From contig DATJQN010000139.1 of the NCBI GenBank assembly GCA_035505775.1, positions 1-6,957 on the forward strand: a DNA stretch of 6,957 bases, written 5' to 3'. Shown here one piece after another: positions 1 to 5,989 of the stretch; within the stretch, counting starts at the first letter, position 1; every line of letters begins with the position of its first letter. The translations under genes were made by a program, and so were the position numbers. The notes under the pieces were generated by a model. That model was given only the letters and a program-made list of their open reading frames with translations, was not told the DNA's origin and ran no database searches. Source of the DNA: JAJXZP01 sp035505775. Lineage in GTDB: Bacteria; Spirochaetota; Spirochaetia; Treponematales; Rectinemataceae.

Positions 1-491
1 GCCTGACAGGGGCCTGGCCCCTCTTCCTCCGGAATGTCCTGGACCGGGCGGCCCCGCGAGAAGATGACCAGAGCGCCTGGACCATCGACGCAGGCGAGTT
101 CGCGCAACGTGCAGTTCCGCAGGGCTTCATCCTGCACGGAGAGGCGGCGCCGGAGATTCGGGCACGTGGCGGCCTTGTCACCCTCTTCGGCTCATCGGCC
201 GGCTTCTTCCCCTGGTCCGCGGGAGGGGAGGCGGGGCTCCTCGCGGTCAACGTGCCTGCCGAGGAGCTCGACACCGAGCCGAGGGCTCTTTCCGTCGCGA
301 GGGCCTCCGCCACCCCCGAGCCGGCGGGCACGGAAGGCCGACCGGATTCGGTCACCCTCCTCGGCGGACCGGCGCTCGGCAGGATACTTCTCCTCCTGGC
401 CGCACTGTGCCTCGGCGCGGAATGGATCCTCTGGCGCGGCCTGCCTAGGCCCCTGCGGCGCCGGCCCCGGAGAAATCATGCGGCGGGTTGA
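1..491 (+). CDS. BatA-like VWA membrane protein, C-terminal part (5' end outside window)
   Basis: Partial gene, read in the frame starting at base 3 and open to the TGA at 489-491, giving 162 residues. The start and any VWA domain lie upstream. The visible part has three elements seen at the C-terminus of BatA-like VWA proteins. The first is a WPLFLRNVLD stretch at the fragment start. The second is a beta-rich stretch ending in GLLAVNVPAEELDTEP, resembling the 'aVN...eSdl.p' segment before the last helix of that family. The third is a final membrane helix (GRILLLLAALCLGAEWILW, about 378-434) followed by an Arg-rich tail (RPLRRRPRRN), which predicts a cytoplasmic C-terminus. The stop codon overlaps the next gene by 14 nt, so the two are probably co-translated. 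In the family, such proteins sit in clusters with a MoxR ATPase and a DUF58 protein and act at the envelope; their exact role is unsettled. The family call rests on a tail only, so it is moderately sure. Confidence 0.72.
   Translation, partial: LTGAWPLFLRNVLDRAAPREDDQSAWTIDAGEFAQRAVPQGFILHGEAAPEIRARGGLVTLFGSSAGFFPWSAGGEAGLLAVNVPAEELDTEPRALSVARASATPEPAGTEGRPDSVTLLGGPALGRILLLLAALCLGAEWILWRGLPRPLRRRPRRNHAAG
469..472 (+). promoter_or_regulatory. Ribosome binding site deciding the start of the VWA/GATase-like gene
   Basis: GGAG at 469-472 lies 5 nt before the ATG at 478. It supports that ATG over the much earlier in-frame ATG at 34, which would force a 148-residue extension through the coding sequence of the preceding gene. 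Confidence 0.7.
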
Positions 492-3099
492 CGCGCCCCG
501 GACGCGGCGAGGCGGTCGGGGCGACCGCCTCGTCCGCTGGGCGGGAGCACTTCGCATCGGCGCCGTCATCTGCCTCGTCATGGCCGCCGCGGGCATTCGC
601 CTGCCCCTGCCCTCCCGGAGCCGAAGCGTCGCCCTTCTCATCGACAGTTCTGCGGCGATGGGAGTCCGGGGCCTCGCCGAGGAACGCGCTGCGGCACTCG
701 GCCTTGTCGCCTCGCTTCCGGCCTCGGACCGGATACGACTGCTGACCTTCGACGAAAAGCCCCGGCTTCTCGGAGGCCCCTGGACCCCTGACGAAGCCAC
801 CGCCGCGCTGCGATCGATCCCGCTTGGCAGGCCCGACTCGCCGGAGAGTCAGGGAAGCGACCTGGCGGCCGCGGTGGACATGGCGGCGGCCCTCCAGGGG
901 GACGATCATCCTGCCTCATCCGCCATCGCGCTCTTCGGCGCCTTTCACCCCACCACGGGAGGTCTGACATCCCTGGTTTCATTGGCACGAGGGAGGGCGA
1001 TATTCACCCTCCCCCTCGGCCCTCCCCCCGAACTCCTTTCGAGCGACGGACTTGACGCTCCCGCCGAAGCCCGTCCCGGAGAACAGCTGCAGCTCGCCTG
1101 GCACCTTCATGCGCAGAAGCCCACGGGCCTGCGCTGGGAGCTCCTGGTCGACGGCCGCGTCGAGGTCCGCGGATCAAGCAGGGTGGTGCCGGGACCGGTG
1201 GTGATCGGGGCGAGCATCGGAGCGGGCGAGGCTGGCTATCGCAGGCTGGAGTTCCGTGTTCTGGACACGAACGGCCTTCCCCTCCCCTCGCTGACGATCG
1301 GGGCGCAGGTGAAGGTTGGCGAGGTCGGGAAGGTCCTGGTCATTTCGGGCGATACCGTTCCTTCGCCCATTCTGGCCGCTCTCAGAACCCAGGGCATCGC
1401 CGCGAGGGGAGGTTCCGTGTCGGCGCTCCCCGCCTCGAGCTCGGGATTCGCGGGTCTCAGAGCCCTGATCCTCGACGACGTCCCCGCCCTCCTTTTATCC
1501 CCGGCCCAGCAGCGGGCCCTCTCCTCCTTCGCCGCCTCTGGCGGAGGTCTCCTGTTCGTGGGCGGCCCCTCCTCCTTTGGACGTGGGGAGTATTTTTCCA
1601 CGGCGCTCGAGGACCTCCTCCCGGTCCATACCGATACCCGCCCACGGCTCTTTCACAGCCGGGCACGCATTCTCTTCCTCATCGACCATTCGGGCTCGAT
1701 GTCCCAAAAAGTGGGTGGCGAGAGCAAGCAGGAAGCTGCCATGCGGGGCGTGGCCGCCGCGATCGGCGAGCTCGAACCCTACGACGAGGTGGGGGTCATC
1801 GGCTTCGACTCGTCGCCCTCGTGGATCCTGCCCTTCACCCCGGTGTCGAAACTCGGCGATGTCGGCTCGGTCATCTCGGCCATTCCCGAAGGCGGTGGCA
1901 CCGATCTTTCATCGGCCCTCCTCGCCGGCATCGCCGGCTTCGGAGCTCCGGGGCCCACCAAGCGGCACATGGTTGTGCTTACGGATGGCTTCACGAGCAG
2001 CGCCGACTGGGAGACGCTCACCAACACGTTGACAGCCGCCGACATCTCCGTCTCGACGATCGCCATCGGCGATCAGGTGGATGAGACCCTGCTGAAGGGC
2101 CTCGCGGAGGCTGGAGGAGGACGCTACTGGAGAGCCAAAGGCGACCGGATTCCCGAGGTGATCGACCAGGAAACGCTCAGGCTCACGCGGGATCTCATGC
2201 GGGAGGGGAGTTTCGCTCCCACAGTCGATGTCTCGGGCGCCATGACAGACGGTCTTGCAGGGGCGCCGCCCCTTCGCGGCTACCTGGTCACCACGGCGAA
2301 AGCCCTGGCGCGGGTCTGGATTTCGGTCCCGGTCCCGGGCTCCACGAGCGGCGACCCTCTGCTCGCGAGTTGGAGATGGGGCGCGGGGCAGGTCGCCGCC
2401 TTTACCTCGGACTCCGGCGGACGCTGGGCGGGTGCCTGGCTCGCGGAGGGCCGGGCCAACCGGCTCTGGGCCCAGCTGCTCCGCAGTGTCGAATCCACAG
2501 CGGCTCAGGGCGGCCTCGTCGTCCGGGCCTCGATCCGCGGGGGCACTGCGACGATCACCGCCGAAGCCCGCAGGCCCGAGGGCGGCAGCTGGTCAGGACT
2601 GAGGCTCAGCGCCGAGGACAGTGACGAAGGGAGAGACATAGTGCTCGTCGAGCGCGCCCCCGGTCTGTACAGCGGCGAGCTGCCGGTCACGGCCGCGGGC
2701 CTGCATCGCATCAGCGTCCGCTCGGGCACGGATCTCTCCGGGGAGACCGCAGTGTGGAACCCAGGCGCCGCCGCAGCCATGGGTGCCGGCCCCGACCGGG
2801 CCGTCGCGGAGGAGCTCGCGCGGCGCTCCGGCGGAGGCATCCTCGACCCCGCGGCCCCCGAGCTTCCGCCTCCATCACTGGGCCTTCGCGCCGTGGAGGC
2901 CCTGTCCCCCCTGGCCCTGCTGGCCCTCGCCATCCTTCTTGCCGAGCTCTGGCTGAGGTCGGCACTCTCGGGGCAGATTGCCGCCGCGCGCCGCTCCTTC
3001 GCCGCCTGGATCTCGAAACGCCTGGCCGACGCCCGGTCCCTTTCCGGCGGGCCCTATATGGGAGTGGAGCCTGTGGACAAGGGAGCCCGTCATGACTAG
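478..3099 (+). CDS. Membrane-anchored protein with two VWA-like domains flanking a GATase-like domain
   Basis: Predicted 873-residue envelope protein. Visible layout: a basic N-terminus; a membrane helix at about 24-40; a first VWA-like domain from about 49 to 180; a beta-rich segment at about 190-280; a GATase1-like alpha/beta domain at about 284-382; a second VWA domain at about 397-570; a conserved tail with DPLLASWRWGAGQVAAFTSD (626-645); beta-rich sequence; a second membrane helix at about 811-827; and a short basic cytoplasmic tail. The central domains should face the periplasm. VWA 2 has a complete metal site (MIDAS): DHSGSMS at 403-409, T475 in GGGTD, and D503 in LTDG. VWA 1 reads DSSAAM at 56-61, so the last MIDAS serine is Ala. 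The GATase-like domain has no nucleophile: the only cysteine I see in the protein is C32, in the first helix. This architecture is known from large 'glutamine amidotransferase/VWA' membrane proteins near BatA-like genes, generally of unknown function. The ATG at 478 was chosen because of its Shine-Dalgarno sequence and because residues encoded at 34-477 in this frame are Ser/Arg/Pro-rich out-of-frame sequence. It overlaps the genes on both sides. Confidence 0.88.
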   Translation: MRRVDAPRTRRGGRGDRLVRWAGALRIGAVICLVMAAAGIRLPLPSRSRSVALLIDSSAAMGVRGLAEERAAALGLVASLPASDRIRLLTFDEKPRLLGGPWTPDEATAALRSIPLGRPDSPESQGSDLAAAVDMAAALQGDDHPASSAIALFGAFHPTTGGLTSLVSLARGRAIFTLPLGPPPELLSSDGLDAPAEARPGEQLQLAWHLHAQKPTGLRWELLVDGRVEVRGSSRVVPGPVVIGASIGAGEAGYRRLEFRVLDTNGLPLPSLTIGAQVKVGEVGKVLVISGDTVPSPILAALRTQGIAARGGSVSALPASSSGFAGLRALILDDVPALLLSPAQQRALSSFAASGGGLLFVGGPSSFGRGEYFSTALEDLLPVHTDTRPRLFHSRARILFLIDHSGSMSQKVGGESKQEAAMRGVAAAIGELEPYDEVGVIGFDSSPSWILPFTPVSKLGDVGSVISAIPEGGGTDLSSALLAGIAGFGAPGPTKRHMVVLTDGFTSSADWETLTNTLTAADISVSTIAIGDQVDETLLKGLAEAGGGRYWRAKGDRIPEVIDQETLRLTRDLMREGSFAPTVDVSGAMTDGLAGAPPLRGYLVTTAKALARVWISVPVPGSTSGDPLLASWRWGAGQVAAFTSDSGGRWAGAWLAEGRANRLWAQLLRSVESTAAQGGLVVRASIRGGTATITAEARRPEGGSWSGLRLSAEDSDEGRDIVLVERAPGLYSGELPVTAAGLHRISVRSGTDLSGETAVWNPGAAAAMGAGPDRAVAEELARRSGGGILDPAAPELPPPSLGLRAVEALSPLALLALAILLAELWLRSALSGQIAAARRSFAAWISKRLADARSLSGGPYMGVEPVDKGARHD
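3082..3085 (+). promoter_or_regulatory. Ribosome binding site for the pseudo-hydrolase gene, inside the preceding gene
   Basis: GGAG at 3082-3085 lies 6 nt before the ATG at 3092. It supports this start over the upstream in-frame start at 2978, whose extra 38 residues are Pro-rich and lie wholly inside the preceding gene. The chosen start also places a signal-peptide-like segment at the N-terminus. Confidence 0.68.
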
Positions 3100-5890
3100 A
3101 CGCGGCGCGGCTCTCGGCCTCTCGGCCTTCTGCCTCTTCCTCATCCTCCCCCATGCCCCCTGGTGGGGCGACGGCGAGTGGTATGGGAGTCTGCGGGGGA
3201 AGCAGATGGGTGGCAGCCAACGCGTCAACTCCGGGGGGCTCACTGCGGCACGGGACCTGGGGAGGGAGGGAAGCCCATGGCTCTCGCTCGGGCCCTTCAG
3301 TGCCGCTGCGAATCGCGATGCTTCCGACCCGATCGACAGGGACTGGCTCTCCGAACGGGGCGGCGAGGATGCCGCCGACCCGGCGCCGATCCAGGACCCG
3401 GCGGGCATGAGCTGGTTCCCGCTCGAGAGCAGCGACGGCCGCCTGAGCTTCCCCGAGGCCGCAACCCGGGGGGGAGCGGGAGTGTACTACGCCTTCCGCA
3501 GGCTTGATCCCGGCCGGGAGCGGAGCGTGCAGCTTGCAGTGACCTGCCGTGCCCCCGTGAAAGTGTATATCGACGGTCGGGCCGTCTACGCCCGGTATGA
3601 CTTCGAGTCGCGGGGAGGGAGACAGGAGCGGATCTTTCTCCATCTGAGTGGGCAGGAGCGCCGTCTCCTCGTCAAACTGGACTGCTCGCGCGGCGATCCG
3701 GACTTCTCTCTCACCCTGCTTCCGGCGGAGGAAAGCGGGCAGACCAGCGCCGGCGATGCCGAACTCCAGCCCGGGCTCGCCCTGCGACCACTCGCCAGGG
3801 AGTTCCGCCCGGGCCAGAGCTTGAGCGCTGTCATCATCCTGCTCGGGCGCGGTGAAGCGCCTCCTGCGCGTTCCCTCCCTTCCAAGCGGATCGAGATCGG
3901 CGCCTACGACGCCTCGGGGCAGCGGATCGCTACCGCATTCGCCAGCGCAGGTGAGAGCTTCGAGCTCGCCCTTCCCCCGGGACACGAGGGGGTCGTGGAG
4001 CTTCGCTCGACGAGCTGCGAGGGCCTGCCCCCCGTGGTCTATGTGGGATCCCTGGCCCGGGCCCTGGACGCGGCCCTGGCTCGGGCGCAGGCAGCCCTCG
4101 CTTCACTACCCAAAGCGGCCGCCGGCAGGGGGGACTGGGACGAGCATGCCACGCTGCAATTCCTGGCTGCCCTCCTCGGAACCGGGGAAGCTTCGCCCCT
4201 CGGCACCTTCGATGAGCTGCTCAACGCCCTGACCGAGCTTGACGCAATCACGGCTCTTGGTACGTCGCCCCTGCCGCGGGGCAGGCTATGGCGATTGGCG
4301 CTGAGCTCCGGCCTCGATGGAGAGCCCCTGCCCTACTGTCGTTGGCAGTCGGCGACGCCGGGAAGCCACCCCGTGCTGGTCGGTTTCCATGATCGGGGCG
4401 AGACGGACTTCGACGCGGCCCGGAGAATGGAAAGCCTCCCTGGTCTCGGCGAGGCCTACGACTTCCTCCTCCCCTACGGAGGAAGGGATGCGAGCTTCCA
4501 GGGTCCCTGGGAGGACCTGCTGAAATCCGAACTCGCCCTGGCCGAAGGCGGGGCTCCATCCTCTGCGCGACGCCCAATTCTTATCGGTTGGGGTTGGGGG
4601 GCCACGGCGGCCACGCTGAGGGCCCTGCTCGAACCGGGCTCCTGGGCAGGGCTCGCGAGCTTCGGGGGCCGGGCCTGGAGGGAGGAGCTCTCTGCGCTTC
4701 GGGGCCTCCCGGTCCTCCTGGTGGCCGGCAGCCAGGACCGGGGGCTCGACCCTGAAGCCCTGCAGGACCTCGGTGCCCGGCTCGGGTCGGCCGGGGCGAG
4801 GCTCAAGCTCGCACGAATAGAGGCCGCAAGCCCCGAAGAGAGCTGGGAGGCATGGGCTGCCGGCGTGTCAGAAGGAAGAGAGTCCGAGGCACAGGACGCA
4901 GCGGGCAACCGAGGCCGACTCCTCTCCTGGCTTGGGGAGGCAGGAGCCACGAAGGAGGATGATCAGTCCGGGCTCTACCGCGAACTGCTTTCGCCCTTCC
5001 CCCGCTACGGCTCGGCTCCAGGTTTCAGGATCCGCGCGGCCCGCGACCCCTTTTCCCCGAGCCGGGTGAAACTCGAGGTGCCGGACCCGCGCCACCTGCT
5101 TCTCTCCACGGTGAACGTGTCGCTGCTCGAACTCAAGCTCCCGGAGCTCGAGCTGGCCGGTTCGGGCAGCATCGTAGCCGAGCTGGATGGGCGGAGTTTT
5201 GTGCTCGATGCGGGAGGGACGGCCGATTTCTCGGCCCTAGACGGAGCTCCGCTCGCTCAGGAGGAGACGGGGGCTGCGCCGGAGCGCGGGGGGGCCCCTG
5301 GCGCCAGTCCGCCCGCTCATGACGGGGAAGGCCTCGCGGCTCTCTTTCACGGCAAGCTCGCCCTCGTGTATGGCACGCGCCGGAGGGCCGACGAGGTTTC
5401 GCTGCGAAACCTGGCCGGCGCCCTGGCTGCGAGGATAGGCGGCGCCGCGGGGCTCTCCGGCTGGCCCCTCATTCTTGCCGACAGGGAGGCCGCGCGCGCC
5501 CTGGACCCGGACACCTCCCTCCTCCTCATCGGCGACCCGGCTCAGAACAGCCTGCTGGCGGAGCGGGCCGAGGCCCTCGGCCTCCGCGCCGGAAGGCGGG
5601 GGGTATCCTTCCAGGGAAGGCCGCTCGGCCCGGGATTCCTCCTCGTACGCCCCGATCCCGGGGCCGCGAACCGCCTCCTCGGCATCCTCGCCCTCCCCTT
5701 CCCGGAGAAACAGGCCCTGGAGCTTGCCGACGGGCTCCTCGGCCCCTGGCTCGGCGGGGGGCGCGAGGGGGCCATGGATTCTCTCTGGCGAACGCCGGAC
5801 CTCGTCGCCTGGAACCGCGACGGACTGCGGTATTTGGAAGCGGAATTCGACGCTTCATGGAGGAGTCTCTCGTTTCGGGAGCGGCCCTGA
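3092..5890 (+). CDS. Exported prolyl-oligopeptidase-like alpha/beta hydrolase, probably catalytically dead
   Basis: Predicted 932-residue protein whose start overlaps the preceding stop by 8 nt. The N-terminus (MTRRGAALGLSAFCLFLILP) is a signal peptide or anchor. C14 has no good lipobox, since Phe precedes it, and I see no convincing AxA cleavage site. Residues about 128-210 look like a beta-sandwich of the galactose-binding/PA14-like kind (VKVYIDGRAVY, then LLVKLDC). A helical segment follows at about 320-395. An alpha/beta-hydrolase core spans about 420-590: oxyanion-type strand VLVGFHDRGETD (428-439), nucleophile elbow GWGWG (499-503) and acid-loop strand LPVLLVAGSQD (539-549). Residues about 640-712 form the small beta domain that often follows this core in large exported hydrolases. 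After a Gly/Ala/Pro-rich linker (about 714-745), the C-terminal domain contains LLLIGDPAQNSLLAERAEAL (810-829). The elbow has Gly where GxSxG has Ser, and there is no histidine between 434 and 600. This implies a binding or scaffold role; substrate and partner are unknown. I assigned the family from architecture, without a search. Confidence 0.82.
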   Translation: MTRRGAALGLSAFCLFLILPHAPWWGDGEWYGSLRGKQMGGSQRVNSGGLTAARDLGREGSPWLSLGPFSAAANRDASDPIDRDWLSERGGEDAADPAPIQDPAGMSWFPLESSDGRLSFPEAATRGGAGVYYAFRRLDPGRERSVQLAVTCRAPVKVYIDGRAVYARYDFESRGGRQERIFLHLSGQERRLLVKLDCSRGDPDFSLTLLPAEESGQTSAGDAELQPGLALRPLAREFRPGQSLSAVIILLGRGEAPPARSLPSKRIEIGAYDASGQRIATAFASAGESFELALPPGHEGVVELRSTSCEGLPPVVYVGSLARALDAALARAQAALASLPKAAAGRGDWDEHATLQFLAALLGTGEASPLGTFDELLNALTELDAITALGTSPLPRGRLWRLALSSGLDGEPLPYCRWQSATPGSHPVLVGFHDRGETDFDAARRMESLPGLGEAYDFLLPYGGRDASFQGPWEDLLKSELALAEGGAPSSARRPILIGWGWGATAATLRALLEPGSWAGLASFGGRAWREELSALRGLPVLLVAGSQDRGLDPEALQDLGARLGSAGARLKLARIEAASPEESWEAWAAGVSEGRESEAQDAAGNRGRLLSWLGEAGATKEDDQSGLYRELLSPFPRYGSAPGFRIRAARDPFSPSRVKLEVPDPRHLLLSTVNVSLLELKLPELELAGSGSIVAELDGRSFVLDAGGTADFSALDGAPLAQEETGAAPERGGAPGASPPAHDGEGLAALFHGKLALVYGTRRRADEVSLRNLAGALAARIGGAAGLSGWPLILADREAARALDPDTSLLLIGDPAQNSLLAERAEALGLRAGRRGVSFQGRPLGPGFLLVRPDPGAANRLLGILALPFPEKQALELADGLLGPWLGGGREGAMDSLWRTPDLVAWNRDGLRYLEAEFDASWRSLSFRERP

Positions 5891-5913
5891 GCCTCGTCGA
5901 GGAGAGGCCACCC

Positions 5914-5943
5914 TTGACCATGATTCGCGGCCACGGGCATAAT
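5914..5943 (+). promoter_or_regulatory. Candidate sigma70-type promoter of ygeW
   Basis: A -35 box TTGACC (5914-5919, 5 of 6 matching TTGACA) is separated by 18 nt from a -10 box CATAAT (5938-5943, 5 of 6 matching TATAAT). Transcription would begin near 5950, leaving a leader of about 40 nt before the ygeW ATG. An AT-rich hexamer stands out in this GC-rich background. The prediction comes from reading only; the housekeeping sigma consensus of this organism is assumed to be E. coli-like. Confidence 0.55.
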
Positions 5944-5958
5944 CACAGCCCGTGGCCG
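5928..5958. repeat. Perfect 11-bp inverted repeat around the -10 box (operator or terminator candidate)
   Basis: The arms CGGCCACGGGC (5928-5938) and GCCCGTGGCCG (5948-5958) are exact reverse complements around a 9-nt loop, ATAATCACA. The left arm lies in the promoter spacer and its last base is the first base of the -10 box. The rest of the -10 box is in the loop, and the right arm covers the predicted start point. That is the geometry of a repressor operator. As RNA it would form a very stable stem-loop 37 nt after the upstream stop codon, but no T-run follows (ACTGACCAGCC), so it is not a classical intrinsic terminator. Both roles are possible. Confidence 0.7.
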
Positions 5959-5978
5959 ACTGACCAGCCCACTGCACT

Positions 5979-5983
5979 GGAGG
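5979..5983 (+). promoter_or_regulatory. Strong ribosome binding site of ygeW
   Basis: GGAGG at 5979-5983 lies 6 nt before the ATG at 5990. An ATG at 5985 is too close to the Shine-Dalgarno sequence and is out of frame, so 5990 is the start. From there the protein begins MDSKNIQKLI, at about the point where E. coli YgeW begins. Confidence 0.8.
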
Positions 5984-5989
5984 AATGCG

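Larger units (their letters stand above)
5891..5989 (+). other. Intergenic regulatory gap between the envelope operon and ygeW
   Basis: These 99 nt hold no plausible gene. They contain a promoter candidate, a perfect inverted repeat and the ygeW Shine-Dalgarno sequence, listed separately. It is the only real gap in the window; the other two gene junctions overlap. It therefore probably marks a transcription-unit boundary. Confidence 0.75.

Noticed and set aside
34..477. N-terminal extension of the VWA/GATase-like protein from an ATG at 34
   Set aside because: The 148 extra residues are Ser/Arg/Pro-rich out-of-frame sequence overlying the C-terminal coding region of the previous gene, which reads as a sensible BatA-like tail in another frame. 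A Shine-Dalgarno sequence supports the ATG at 478.
2978..3091. Upstream start for the exported pseudo-hydrolase at 2978
   Set aside because: The extension is Pro-rich and overlaps the coding end of the preceding gene. The ATG at 3092 has a Shine-Dalgarno sequence and directly begins a signal-peptide-like segment.
3131..3136. Lipoprotein signal at C14 of the exported protein
   Set aside because: The residues before C14 are LSAF. Phe at the -1 position does not fit a lipobox, which needs a small residue there, so I do not call it a lipoprotein.
2711..3985. 424-codon open frame on the minus strand
   Set aside because: It spans the junction of two well-supported plus-strand genes and its product is Arg/Pro/Gly-rich low-complexity sequence, typical of an antisense shadow in GC-rich DNA.
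5891..5908. Small inverted repeat GCCTC...GAGGC just after the pseudo-hydrolase stop
   Set aside because: Only 5 bp per arm with competing pairings; expected by chance in GC-rich sequence.
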